Source of the DNA: Sphingosinicellaceae bacterium
GTDB taxonomy: Bacteria > Pseudomonadota > Alphaproteobacteria > Sphingomonadales > Sphingomonadaceae
Direction of reading: 5' to 3'
DNA length: 64,000 bases
NCBI GenBank assembly: GCA_019285715.1
Contig: CP079108.1
Coordinates: 2,681,001-2,745,000, forward strand
The notes beneath the pieces were generated by a model that ran no database searches, had not been told where the DNA came from, and saw only the letters and a list, made by a program, of their open reading frames with translations. Shown here in pieces: positions 20,333-29,485 of the stretch (position 1 is its first letter; each line of letters begins with the position of its first letter). The position numbers and the translations under genes are program-made.

Positions 20333-22390
20333 TCAGTCGACGTCGTACCCCATCCGCTCTATCCACGGGCGCAGTATCGGCATGACCGGTGCCATGTGCT
20401 CGCGGTAGCGTCGCCAGCGGCCCTTGGCCCGGGTGTAGATCGGCTCGGCGACCTGCGCATAGCTCGGCGAACCGATGTACCCCCGGGCCGATGCACTCGA
20501 TTGGTGGGCGAGCAGCTTGTCGGTCCACTTCAGCCCGGCAAAGCTTGCCAGGCGCCGCAACTCGGTTTCGGGATCGGCGATCAGCGTTTCATAGCGAATG
20601 GTATGGACCGCTATCGGCAGGACCGTCGTGCAGCGCTCCCAAAACGCCAGCACGCGGTCGTACAGGCGGGCGGTGCCGGTGAAGCTGAAGAAGCTCGCGA
20701 CCCGGCTGTCCATTTGTGCGCTGGTGATGAAGCAGCTTAGCACGACATCGCATGGGTGCCGCTCGACGAAGATGAAGCGCGCGTCGGGGAACAGGCGGTG
20801 CAGGAGCGGCGCATTGCCCAGCGCAAGCGGGTGCTTGTCGACGATCAGCCGGCTGCCGGCATCGGGGCTCAGTTTGTCGACCTCCTCGAAGTAGCGGGCG
20901 CGGAGACGTTCGATGTCAGCGGCCGACAACGAGGCGATGTGCTCGACCGGTCCCGCCAGCGCGGCGACCCTGTCGATTGCCGGCCCCTCCTCGATCACCG
21001 CCGCATCCGGGTGGCCGCTGAGCATGGTGTCGATGAGCGTCGTGCCGGAGCGCGGGAAGCCGAAGATGAACAGCGGTGCCGGTCGCCGGGATGCTGGAGC
21101 GGGCGGACCCCACGATGCGTACCATGCCGGGGACAGAATCTCGCGAATCCGGCGGAAGGTCTCGAGATAGCCGGAAGCCGCCTGCGCCGATCCGACAGCC
21201 GCCTCGGCAAGGCGGTCGTTCGCCTCCGAGAACGCGGCGAATGCAGCGTCGGTGTCGCCGAGCCGGTCCGCAAGGTCGCCGATCAGTTGGGCACGCGCCA
21301 CCGCGTCGTGATCGGCGGGCGAACGACGCGCGGCGGCGAGGGCCTCGTCGAACTTCCCCTCGTTGCGCAACGCCTGCGCCCGCATCAGCGCAGTCGCTTC
21401 GGGGCTGACCCCCAAGGCCTCGGCTTCATCGAGCAGGGCCAGCAACTCGGTCGTCTGGTTCAACCGTTCGAGTACCTTGGCGAGTCCGAGCAGGGCCGGG
21501 TGCAGGTCCGGGCGCACGGCAAGCGCGGCGCGGAAGCTGATACCGGCCCGTTCGGGCGCCTTGCAGGTGAATTCAAGGTCGCCGATCTCCGCGAGAATTT
21601 CGGCGTTGCCCGGTGCCGCCGCTCGTGCTGTGGCGAGCGCGACCAAGGCTTCGTCGTCGCGGTCGAGGCCGGTCAGCCCGCGACCCAGCTCGAGTTGAGC
21701 CGCTGCGTCCTCGGGAACACGCGCAACCGCTTTGCGGGCGGCCTCGACGGCGCTGGCAAAGTCCCGGGCAGCAGCATAAGCGCGCGCCAGGTTGATCCAG
21801 TAGGCGCTGGCAGTCGGGCGCAGCGCAGTCGCCCGCTGGAGCGCCGCCGTAGCACCGGCATAATCCCCGGCCGCCAGCCGAGCGACGCCAAGGCCGTCCC
21901 AGCTTTCGAAGTCGCCGGCGTCGGCGCGGGTCAGCTGTTCGAACAGCACGCCTGCTTCCTCGGCGCGGGTTTGACGCGACAAGGCGTGCGCGCGGATCCG
22001 TTGCATCTCGCGTCCCGCTGGCGTCGCGACCGAGGCAAGCGGCGCCGCGACCTCGTCCGCTTCGACCAGCGCGCCGGACGCGAGCAGCGCCCGCGCCAGC
22101 TCGACCTTGGCACCCAGCTCGCGCGGAGCCGCCGCAACGGCACGTCGTAGATGCGGGATGCCGCGCTGGAGGTCGCCCGCCCGGCAGCAGAGCATCCCAA
22201 CGAACAACGCCAACGGAGCGTCGGGCGAACCACCGGCAAGCACCGCTTCGCCAGCAGCGATCGCTCCACGAATGTCTCCCGCCTTGGCAAGCGCCAGCAC
22301 AGTTCCAGCCTGGCCCTCGGACCGGGTCACCGGCGGCACCGTCGTTCGAGTTGCGCCAGCCCGACGGCGTTCATCACGACGGCGTGGCAC
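20333..22390 (-). CDS. TPR-fused sulfotransferase (long form)
   Basis: A protein of up to 685 aa. About 400 residues of tandem TPRs precede a sulfotransferase domain. The PAPS loop is FIFGFPRSGTTLIDTML; the second nucleotide-binding region is LFPDARFIFVERHPCDVVLSCF. The C-terminal SYAQVAEPIYTRAKGRW is typical of TPR sulfotransferases. TPRs likely select a peptide or protein acceptor, as in tyrosylprotein sulfotransferase-like enzymes; this is inference. The start is uncertain: GTG 22390 overlaps the previous gene by 17 bases and has no clear ribosome binding site. It is last in a leftward unit after 22374-23825. Confidence 0.83.
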   Translation of the reverse strand: MPRRRDERRRAGATRTTVPPVTRSEGQAGTVLALAKAGDIRGAIAAGEAVLAGGSPDAPLALFVGMLCCRAGDLQRGIPHLRRAVAAAPRELGAKVELARALLASGALVEADEVAAPLASVATPAGREMQRIRAHALSRQTRAEEAGVLFEQLTRADAGDFESWDGLGVARLAAGDYAGATAALQRATALRPTASAYWINLARAYAAARDFASAVEAARKAVARVPEDAAAQLELGRGLTGLDRDDEALVALATARAAAPGNAEILAEIGDLEFTCKAPERAGISFRAALAVRPDLHPALLGLAKVLERLNQTTELLALLDEAEALGVSPEATALMRAQALRNEGKFDEALAAARRSPADHDAVARAQLIGDLADRLGDTDAAFAAFSEANDRLAEAAVGSAQAASGYLETFRRIREILSPAWYASWGPPAPASRRPAPLFIFGFPRSGTTLIDTMLSGHPDAAVIEEGPAIDRVAALAGPVEHIASLSAADIERLRARYFEEVDKLSPDAGSRLIVDKHPLALGNAPLLHRLFPDARFIFVERHPCDVVLSCFITSAQMDSRVASFFSFTGTARLYDRVLAFWERCTTVLPIAVHTIRYETLIADPETELRRLASFAGLKWTDKLLAHQSSASARGYIGSPSYAQVAEPIYTRAKGRWRRYREHMAPVMPILRPWIERMGYDVD

Positions 22391-23825
22391 CGATAGCGAA
22401 GTGGCGGCTGTAGTGCTGCGCGCGCCCTGAGGAACCTCGGTAGAGTGGCTGGCGGACCTGCCAATTGCTGGCGGTACGGACCACCTGCGGGGTGGCGGGA
22501 CGGTCGAGCATGCCGGGCTCGGCCTCCAGTCCGCAGAATGCGACCAATGCGTCGACCGTTGCGGCCGGGTCGGCCACCAGCCGGTCGTAATCGAGCTCGA
22601 AGATGTCGCCGGGATAGGCGGCGCGCCAATGGTCCATCAATCGCTGGTGCTCGCGGTCGTAGTGGACGATGTCCTCGAGAGCCGTAGCGTAGGCAAGTTC
22701 GGGGGCGGCGTGCAGGAAATAGACCGACAGGCAATTGTCGAGCGTCGCGCGCGTCGTGTGCACGATCCGCGCGTCGGGCATCAGCGTCTTGATCAGGCCG
22801 ATGTGCAGGAAATTGTCGGGGCGCTTGTCGGTCAGGACGGTACCCGCCGGATGGCGACCGCCGACCTTGGCGAGATACTCGTCGCGCAACATGGCCAACT
22901 CTTCGCCGGAAACGCTCGCCACCGATTCCGGATAGGGCACGAGATGCTCGAGGACGAGCGTCGGCAATGCCCCGAGCTCGCCGCCGGCAACGACCCTGCT
23001 GTGGCGCGCGAGGATCTGCTCGGTCAGCGTCGAGCCGGAGCGGAACATCCCGCAGATGAAGATCGGCGACTGGGCACCGGCCTCACCGACGGGCCGATCG
23101 ACCTTGGCGGGAAAGACCTCGATCAGCCGGTCGACGAGCCGTGCCTGGGCCTCCCGGTCGTAGCGCAGCCCGGCATTGGCAGCGAATTCGCGACTGGCGC
23201 GGTTGGCGACCTGGTAGGCGCCAAACGCCGCGTCGTAGTCGCCGACCCGGTCGAGGGCGGCACCGAGGGCAAAGCCGAGATCGGCGCGGTCGACAAGGTT
23301 GGCATCGGGCCGCGAGAGAGCGTCGCGCAGCCGCCCCAGCAAGGCGTCATCGGAGCCTTTGATCGTGGCGAGCCCGGCCAGCCGGGCGAGCGCGAGCGGC
23401 AACTCGGGCTCGAGCGCAAGGGCATGCTCGTAGGCCTGGTGTGCCGGCTCCCGCTCGCCGTAATCCTCGTGCAGATTGCCGAGGTTGAGGAGCGCGGGGA
23501 CATAATCTGGATCGATCGCCAGCGCCGCTTCGAGTTCAGCGCGTGCCGCGTCGCTACGCCCGAGATCATCGGAGAAGATCACGCCGCGCTGGAGATGTAC
23601 CTCCTCCGGTCCGCTGATGCCGAGGTCGAGCGCGCGCTGATACGACGCCAACGCGGCCTCGGGCTGGCGCGCCCGGCGCTGCGAAATGGCGAGATTGAAC
23701 CAGCTGTCGGGCAGGTTCGGTTCGCGCGCGAGCAGCTTTTCGTAAGCGGCTATCGTCTCGGCCACGAATCCGGCCCGGAACAGGCCGGAGGCGTTGCCGA
23801 GCAACGCCTGGACTTCAGGGGTCAT
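22374..23825 (-). CDS. TPR-fused sulfotransferase (short form)
   Basis: A 483 aa protein with five or so TPRs (1-215) and a C-terminal sulfotransferase domain. The PAPS loop is FICGMFRSGSTLTEQIL and the later region is LMPDARIVHTTRATLDNCLS. The acceptor is unknown. It overlaps the M23 gene by ATGA and is followed by a second TPR sulfotransferase. The two share their architecture but clearly differ in sequence, so they are not a recent duplication. Confidence 0.86.
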   Translation of the reverse strand: MTPEVQALLGNASGLFRAGFVAETIAAYEKLLAREPNLPDSWFNLAISQRRARQPEAALASYQRALDLGISGPEEVHLQRGVIFSDDLGRSDAARAELEAALAIDPDYVPALLNLGNLHEDYGEREPAHQAYEHALALEPELPLALARLAGLATIKGSDDALLGRLRDALSRPDANLVDRADLGFALGAALDRVGDYDAAFGAYQVANRASREFAANAGLRYDREAQARLVDRLIEVFPAKVDRPVGEAGAQSPIFICGMFRSGSTLTEQILARHSRVVAGGELGALPTLVLEHLVPYPESVASVSGEELAMLRDEYLAKVGGRHPAGTVLTDKRPDNFLHIGLIKTLMPDARIVHTTRATLDNCLSVYFLHAAPELAYATALEDIVHYDREHQRLMDHWRAAYPGDIFELDYDRLVADPAATVDALVAFCGLEAEPGMLDRPATPQVVRTASNWQVRQPLYRGSSGRAQHYSRHFAIGATPS

Positions 23826-24667
23826 GGTTTAGTGGCCTCTGGCGCGCCCGGCATCGCGCCGACGAGCAATTGGGGGTCGATCTTCACGTCGTGCCAGGTC
23901 ATGCCCCAATGGAGGTGCGGCCCGGTCGAACGGCCTGTCGTGCCGATCGCGCCGATGGTCTGGCCGCGCTTGACCTGCTCGCCGATGACGACGTCGACCC
24001 GCGACAGGTGCAGGAATGCCGAGCCGAGGCCGTGGCCGTGGTCGATCATGACGAGGTTGCCCTCGAGGCTGAACAGCTGCCCGGCCTGGCGCACGATGCC
24101 GTCGGCCGGGGCGACGATCGGCGTGCCCGCGGGTGCCGCGATGTCGACGCCGTAATGCGGGCTGCTCGGCACACCGCCGAGGATACGCTGCGAGCCGTAA
24201 ACGCCGCTGATCCGGCCCTGTGCGGGCCATTCGAAGGCCTGGGTCCAGCCGGTTTCGCTGGTCTCGCCGGTGCGAGCGCCGGTGATCATGGCGAGTTCGG
24301 GCGCGCGCATCGCTTCGTATTCGGGGCTGGGGCCGGTGGTGGGGCGGTGCAGGCTCGGGATCGACTCGACCTGGTAGGTGCGTTTCTCGACGTCGACGGT
24401 GCGGGTCACGGCGCGACCATCGGCGAGCGTCGCGGTCAGGATTGCCGACGCGGGGGCATCACGCCCGAAGCCGACGACGAAGCGCCCGTCACCCGCGAGG
24501 CGGACCGGCACGTCCCCCAGCCTGAGCACGGACGTTCCCGGCGGCGCGATCCCGAACAGCAGGCCGCCCTGCTCCGCATGCCCGGCCAGGCTGATTTCAC
24601 CAGCCGGCACCGGCTTGGCGCAGCCGACGAGGAGCGCGAGCAGGATGCCCGCGATGGACTGCGTCAA
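23822..24667 (-). CDS. M23 family metallopeptidase lipoprotein
   Basis: A 281 aa cell-wall peptidase-like protein. A lipobox-like LLVGC near residue 16 suggests an anchored lipoprotein. The LytM domain at the C-terminus has the zinc motif SPHYGVDIAAPAGTPI (HxxxD) and GPHLHWGM (HxH), so catalytic residues are intact. It may cut peptidoglycan cross-links or act on envelope proteins. Its ATG overlaps the DUF2093 stop (ATGA), and it overlaps the sulfotransferase gene downstream, giving a four-gene leftward unit. Confidence 0.9.
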   Translation of the reverse strand: MTQSIAGILLALLVGCAKPVPAGEISLAGHAEQGGLLFGIAPPGTSVLRLGDVPVRLAGDGRFVVGFGRDAPASAILTATLADGRAVTRTVDVEKRTYQVESIPSLHRPTTGPSPEYEAMRAPELAMITGARTGETSETGWTQAFEWPAQGRISGVYGSQRILGGVPSSPHYGVDIAAPAGTPIVAPADGIVRQAGQLFSLEGNLVMIDHGHGLGSAFLHLSRVDVVIGEQVKRGQTIGAIGTTGRSTGPHLHWGMTWHDVKIDPQLLVGAMPGAPEATKP

Positions 24668-24882
24668 ATCCGGCCCTTTGCCCGCATCTCGCCGTAGCGC
24701 TTCACCGCGATGTCGGCCGACGCATAGGCCTCCTGCAGCTCCGACGACCAGTAGCGCAGGCTGCCCAAGGGCACCCGCTTGCCACTGACAGCGCAGGTCA
24801 CGTAGTCGCCGGGCGCGAGCACGTCGAAGGATCCGGACAGATAGCGCAGTCGCGCCGGGCGGCCGCCGTTGAAGTCAAGCAT
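24664..24882 (-). CDS. DUF2093 domain-containing protein
   Basis: A 72 aa alphaproteobacterial protein of the DUF2093 family. The characteristic text is LRYLSGSFDVLAPGDYVTCAVSGKRVPLGSLRYWS, ending in an AYASADIAVKRY helix. Function unknown. It sits between xseA and the M23 gene, a neighbourhood I associate with sphingomonads, and overlaps the M23 start by 4 bases. Confidence 0.92.
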   Translation of the reverse strand: MLDFNGGRPARLRYLSGSFDVLAPGDYVTCAVSGKRVPLGSLRYWSSELQEAYASADIAVKRYGEMRAKGRI

Positions 24883-24897
24883 GTGGGAAATCGAGCA

Positions 24898-26265
24898 TCA
24901 GAACAACCTACCCTGCCGCGGCAGCGCCGTCGACACCGGCACTTCACCATCGGCGAATCCGAGCGACAGCACGGCCTCCGCGCGCGCCAGAGCGGCTGAC
25001 GTCACCGGCTTGCCGTCGGCGGTGCGCACGAGGGCGTAACCGCGCTTCATAACCTGCATCGGCCCGAGCGAACCGAGCAGTCGCGACGCCTGCCCAAGCC
25101 GTGCGCCGGCACGGTCACGACCGTTGATGAGGACGACCAGTCGCAGCGGCGTCGCGGTGCGGGTCAACTTCTGGCGGTCGTTCGCGATCAGGCCGCGCAT
25201 CGCCGGCTGCAGGCGACCGCTGATGCCGTCGTAGCGGGCGCGCCACCGGGCGGCTCCGGTGGTCAGCGAGCGGGGCAGGCGTTCGGCGAGCTCGTCGAAG
25301 CGCTGCTGGCGGAGGCCGAGCAAGGTCCGCGGGCTCGGCAGGCGGCGACCCAGGCCCTCGGTACGCTCGCGGCGCAGCTCGACACCGCGGCGGACGCAAC
25401 GGTCCTGCCGAAGCGCCATCGCGCCGAGACTGGCGCGGAGGTCGGCGAGCACCGGCACGGCGCGCTCGGCGGCGGCGGTCGGGGTCGGGGCACGGTGGTC
25501 GGAGGCGAAGTCGACCAGCGTGGTATCGGTCTCGTGGCCGACCGCGGTGATGACCGGGATGCCCGACGCGGCGACGGCGCGGACGACGGCCTCCTCGTTG
25601 AAGGCGGCGAGATCCTCGATCGAGCCACCGCCGCGCGCCAGGATCAGCAGGTCGGGACGCGGAATCGGGCCGCTGCCGTCGAGGGCATTGAACCCGGCCA
25701 GCGCGGCGACGACCTGCCCGACCGCGGTATCGCCCTGCACCGCGACGGGCCAGACGATGACGCGGCGCGGGAAGCGCTCGGCGAGACGGTGCAGGATGTC
25801 GCGTATGACCGCCCCGGTCGGCGAGGTGATGACCCCGATGACCTGCGGGATGTCGGGTAGCGGGCGCTTGCGGTCGGCGTCGAACAGGCCCTCCTCGGCC
25901 AGCTTGCGCTTGCGCTCCGCCAGCTGGGCAAGCAGCGCGCCGACGCCGGCCGGTTCCATGCGCTCGATGACGATCTGGTATTTCGACCGGCCCGGGTAGG
26001 TGGTGAGCTTGCCGGTGACGATGACCTCGAGCCCGTCCTCGGGCCGGAACGGCAGCGCGCCCGCGGTGGCCTTCCACATGACGCCGTCGATGACCGCGCT
26101 ATCGTCCTTGAGGCACAGGTAGACGTGGCCCGAGGCGGCGCGCTTGAAGCCGCTGATTTCGCCGCGGACCCTGACATAGCCGTACGCTGCCTCGACCGTG
26201 CGCTTGAGCGCGCCGGCGAGTTCGGAGACCGAATATTCGGGTGTGTTGATGCTGGGTGCGTTCAC
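24898..26265 (-). CDS. xseA: Exodeoxyribonuclease VII large subunit
   Basis: XseA, 455 aa, the catalytic subunit of a nuclease that degrades single-stranded DNA from both ends. The N-terminal OB fold (YVRVRGEISGFKRAASGHVYLCLKDD) is followed by the core GVITSPTGAVIRDILHRLAERFP, LILARGGGSIEDLAAFNEE and GHETDTTLVDFASDHRAPTPTAAAE motifs, all intact, then a helical C-terminus. The small subunit gene is not in the window. It diverges from the lipid kinase gene, with only 34 bases between starts. Confidence 0.97.
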   Translation of the reverse strand: MNAPSINTPEYSVSELAGALKRTVEAAYGYVRVRGEISGFKRAASGHVYLCLKDDSAVIDGVMWKATAGALPFRPEDGLEVIVTGKLTTYPGRSKYQIVIERMEPAGVGALLAQLAERKRKLAEEGLFDADRKRPLPDIPQVIGVITSPTGAVIRDILHRLAERFPRRVIVWPVAVQGDTAVGQVVAALAGFNALDGSGPIPRPDLLILARGGGSIEDLAAFNEEAVVRAVAASGIPVITAVGHETDTTLVDFASDHRAPTPTAAAERAVPVLADLRASLGAMALRQDRCVRRGVELRRERTEGLGRRLPSPRTLLGLRQQRFDELAERLPRSLTTGAARWRARYDGISGRLQPAMRGLIANDRQKLTRTATPLRLVVLINGRDRAGARLGQASRLLGSLGPMQVMKRGYALVRTADGKPVTSAALARAEAVLSLGFADGEVPVSTALPRQGRLF

Positions 26266-26299
26266 CGAAGCTGATTACGTCGTAGGCCGGAAAAAGGGA

Positions 26300-27358
26300 A
26301 TGTCCGACATGAGCCCGGGCACGGTTGGACCCCGAACGACCCGGCGTTCGTACTCCTCGGTACAGTCCTCGTCGTTATCGGGTAGCCATGATCCGTCCGT
26401 CCACCGCTTGACGACCCTCGACACCGATCGCCAGGCGGAGAAGTTCGAACTCGCAGAACGCATTGCGCGGGATCGCCAGGCGACGCTGATCGTCAACACT
26501 AAGTCACGGCGCGGGCGCCGGCTCTATGCGCACGCCTGCAAACTGTTCCGGGAGGCCGGCTTCAGCCTCGACGCGACGCACGCCATACCCGACCCGGAGC
26601 AACTCGACACGACCGTGTGCGAGGTCATCGCCGGCGGGGCGACGCTGGTGGCCGTCGGCGGCGGCGACGGCACGTTGAGTTCGGTGTCGCGCCATTTCAT
26701 CGGCAAGCCCGTGGTTTTCGGCGTGCTGCCGCTCGGCACGGCGAACAGCTTTGCGCGAACACTCGGCATCCCGCAGGACCTCGCGGGCGCGGTCGGCATC
26801 CTCGCCACCGGGCGGGTCGCGGACATCGACCTCGGCCGGATCAACGACCATGTCTTCACCAACGCAGCTGCGATCGGCCTGCCGGCGATGATCGGCGAGA
26901 CCGTCCCGCACGGCCTGAAGGCCGTGCTCGGCCGGATCGGCTATCTCGGCTGGGCAGCGTGGAGCCTTGCCCGATTCAAACCCTTCACCTGCGATCTCAT
27001 CGAGGACGGCAAGGTCCGCCGCTTCGAGGCGCTCGAGGTGCGGATTGCCAATGGCCAATATCTTGGCGGGCTCGAGGTCGCCGGCGAGGCGAGCGTCGAA
27101 AGCCACGACCTGACGATCCAGGTGGTCATCGGGCGATCGGGCTGGACGCTGGCGAAAAGCTGGTTTCGCAGCGCCATCGGGCAACGCGACAAGCGCGAGC
27201 TCGTGTCGTTCCGGACCAAGGGGCTGCGGATCGAGACTGTGCCGCCGATGCGCGTCTCGGTCGACGGCGAGGTACTGGCGACGACCCCGATCGAAGTGTC
27301 GGTCGCGCGCCAGGCGCTCAAGCTGATGGTGCCGGCGGAGCGGACCGACCTTCGCTGA
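26300..27358 (+). CDS. Diacylglycerol kinase-family lipid kinase
   Basis: A 352 aa soluble kinase of the DAGK/YegS/LCB5 family, which phosphorylates lipid hydroxyls with ATP. The core starts at ATLIVNTKSRRGRRLY and contains VAVGGGDGTLSSV and GVLPLGTANSFARTLG, the nucleotide-binding and catalytic loops. The first 60 residues are Ser/Thr-rich, unlike the family, so the real start may be later; ATG 26300 is the best ATG, with AAGGGA close by. Its last 41 bases overlap the end of the metallophosphoesterase gene on the other strand. Confidence 0.85.
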   Translation: MSDMSPGTVGPRTTRRSYSSVQSSSLSGSHDPSVHRLTTLDTDRQAEKFELAERIARDRQATLIVNTKSRRGRRLYAHACKLFREAGFSLDATHAIPDPEQLDTTVCEVIAGGATLVAVGGGDGTLSSVSRHFIGKPVVFGVLPLGTANSFARTLGIPQDLAGAVGILATGRVADIDLGRINDHVFTNAAAIGLPAMIGETVPHGLKAVLGRIGYLGWAAWSLARFKPFTCDLIEDGKVRRFEALEVRIANGQYLGGLEVAGEASVESHDLTIQVVIGRSGWTLAKSWFRSAIGQRDKRELVSFRTKGLRIETVPPMRVSVDGEVLATTPIEVSVARQALKLMVPAERTDLR

Positions 27359-28169
27359 CGATCCACTTGCCGTCGACGCGGTCGTGGACCTCGCGCAGGA
27401 CGGTCGCGAATTCGCCTTCGGTGCGGGAGCGAACCTCGATCTCGGCATGGTCGGGCGTCGCAAGGATGACGTTATAGCTGTTGGCCTCGCCGCGGACCCG
27501 GGTCGAGGTCGTGGTACCCGCCTGCACCACGAGCAGCGATCCATCGGCGTCGTGAAAGGTTGCACCCGAACCGGTGAAGCTGCGGTGGTGATGCCCGGCA
27601 AGCAGCAGGGCGACCCCGGCAGCGCGGGCGGCGTTGAGCGCCGTGACCGACCGGCCCGCAGCATCGAGCCTAGCCCCTTCCCGGCCCCACGGCAGGTCGA
27701 CGAGCGGGTGGTGGGTGACGAGGACGCGCACCGCATCGGCGGAAATGCCGTCGAACGCCGACAGGATGATCGCGGCCTGCTCGAACGAGACCCGGCCATC
27801 GGCGATCGTCCACGAGCGGGCGGTGTTGATCCCAACCACCGCAAGCCCCGGCGCCTCGAAGCGGGGCAGCAGGTTGGGGGTGATGTAGCGCCGGTAGCGG
27901 CTGAGCGGTCGCAGGAAGCGCCGGACGACATTGTACAGGGGGACGTCGTGGTTCCCGGGAACGGCAAGCCAAGGCAGGCCCAGCGCCTCGATCGCGTGCA
28001 GGAAGTCCTGCGCCTGGGCGAATTCGTGCCGCTTCGCGCGCTGGGTAAAGTCCCCGCTGATGACGACGAGCGTCGGTCGCAGGGCGGCGAGATCGGCGAG
28101 GATCGCGGTGACCGCAGCAGGGTCATGGCGACCGAAATGGATGTCGGACAGATGAGCGAGTGTCGGCAA
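27318..28169 (-). CDS. Calcineurin-like metallophosphoesterase
   Basis: A 283 aa phosphoesterase with a complete set of metal ligands: [30 protein letters not shown] and LAGHHHRS. The closest known types are the 3',5'-cyclic nucleotide phosphodiesterase CpdA/Icc group and UDP-diacylglucosamine-type hydrolases, so the substrate is open. The convergent lipid kinase gene overlaps its 3' end, so its C-terminal 13 residues and those of the kinase share DNA. Confidence 0.9.
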   Translation of the reverse strand: MPTLAHLSDIHFGRHDPAAVTAILADLAALRPTLVVISGDFTQRAKRHEFAQAQDFLHAIEALGLPWLAVPGNHDVPLYNVVRRFLRPLSRYRRYITPNLLPRFEAPGLAVVGINTARSWTIADGRVSFEQAAIILSAFDGISADAVRVLVTHHPLVDLPWGREGARLDAAGRSVTALNAARAAGVALLLAGHHHRSFTGSGATFHDADGSLLVVQAGTTTSTRVRGEANSYNVILATPDHAEIEVRSRTEGEFATVLREVHDRVDGKWIVSEGRSAPPAPSA

Positions 28170-28252
28170 GCGTTTACCCCGGATGGCATGGTCATAGCCG
28201 TCACGAGACCGAAGGGTTCCGCCGCCGCGCTGGCGCGGCTATGCACCGGGCG

Positions 28253-29485
28253 ATGAACATCCTCGTGATCGGCGGCGGCGGGCGCGAACATGCGCTCTGC
28301 TGGAAATTGCGCCAGTCGCCGCAGTGCGGGGCGCTGTACTGCGCGCCGGGTAACCCCGGCATCGCGCGCGAAGCCGAGTGCGTCGGGCTCGACGCGGGAG
28401 ATCATGCAGCGGTCGTCGCCTTTGCCGCGGAGCACGACATCGGCTTGGTGGTCATCGGTCCCGAGCAGCCGCTGGTCGCCGGCCTTGCGGATACCCTGCG
28501 CGCCGCCGGGCGGCGGGTATTCGGGCCGAGCGCGGCAGCGGCGCGGCTCGAGGGGTCGAAGGGCTTTACCAAGGACCTTTGCGCTCAGGCCGGGATTCCG
28601 ACCGCCGCCTACCGGCGCTTCGAACATGCCGCCGATGCCGTGGATTATGTCGCTGCGCATGCGTTGCCGGTGGTTCTCAAGGCTGACGGGCTCGCTGCGG
28701 GGAAAGGCGTGGTGATCGCGGCGACCCACGCCGAGGCGCGGGACGCGCTCGCCGCGATGACCGGGGCAGTGGTGATCGAGGCGTTCCTGAGCGGGCCGGA
28801 GGCGAGCCTGTTCGTGCTGTCGGACGGGATCGACGCGCTCTCGCTGGCGAGTGCGCAGGACTACAAGCGCGTCGGCGACGGCGATACCGGGCCAAACACC
28901 GGGGGCATGGGGGCCGTGTCACCGGCGCTGCACCTGACGGCCGCACTCGAGGCGCAGGCAATGCGCGAGATCATCGAGCCGACGATCCGCGCGATGGCGG
29001 CGGCGGGCACGCCGTTCCAGGGAGTGTTGTATGCGGGGCTGATGCTGACCCCGACGGGCCCGCAGTTGATCGAGTACAACGTCCGTTTCGGCGACCCGGA
29101 ATGCCAGGTCCTGATGCCGAGGCTGGCGAGCGATCTCGTCGACCTGCTGGTCGCGACCTGCGACGGTACGCTGGCTGCAGCCGATACGGCGTGGCGGGAC
29201 GAACCCGCCGTTACCGTGGTCATGGCGGCCGAAGGCTATCCAGGGACGCCGCGCAGCGGAACCTCGATCGGGGGCATCGACGCCGCCGAAGCCGCGAAAA
29301 CGACGGTCTTCCATGCCGGCACCGCGCTGGCCGACGGAAAGCTCGTGGCGGCAGGCGGACGCGTGCTTGCGGTGACCGGCCTCGGGCGCGATGTTGGCGC
29401 GGCGCGCGCCCGCGCTTATGCTGGCGTCGACAAGATCGAATGGCCCGGCGGTTTCTGCCGGCGCGATATCGGCAGGGAGGTTTGA
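28253..29485 (+). CDS. purD: Phosphoribosylamine-glycine ligase
   Basis: PurD, 410 aa, the second step of purine synthesis, joining glycine to phosphoribosylamine with ATP. It starts [19 protein letters not shown] and has [12 protein letters not shown], the ATP-grasp [14 protein letters not shown], the signature [15 protein letters not shown] and a GMGAVSP loop. Length is normal. ATG 28253 fits the conserved start; longer readings do not. It overlaps the next gene by TGATG. Confidence 0.97.
   Translation: MNILVIGGGGREHALCWKLRQSPQCGALYCAPGNPGIAREAECVGLDAGDHAAVVAFAAEHDIGLVVIGPEQPLVAGLADTLRAAGRRVFGPSAAAARLEGSKGFTKDLCAQAGIPTAAYRRFEHAADAVDYVAAHALPVVLKADGLAAGKGVVIAATHAEARDALAAMTGAVVIEAFLSGPEASLFVLSDGIDALSLASAQDYKRVGDGDTGPNTGGMGAVSPALHLTAALEAQAMREIIEPTIRAMAAAGTPFQGVLYAGLMLTPTGPQLIEYNVRFGDPECQVLMPRLASDLVDLLVATCDGTLAAADTAWRDEPAVTVVMAAEGYPGTPRSGTSIGGIDAAEAAKTTVFHAGTALADGKLVAAGGRVLAVTGLGRDVGAARARAYAGVDKIEWPGGFCRRDIGREV

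Noticed and set aside
20333-23825. Recent duplication of the two TPR sulfotransferases
   Set aside because: They share architecture only. Lengths, PAPS loops (GFPRSGTTL and GMFRSGSTL) and flanks differ too much for a recent event.
26198-26299. Start of the lipid kinase at 26198 or 26249
   Set aside because: These starts lie inside xseA or at its start codon on the other strand and add non-conserved residues; 26300 is better supported, though still uncertain.
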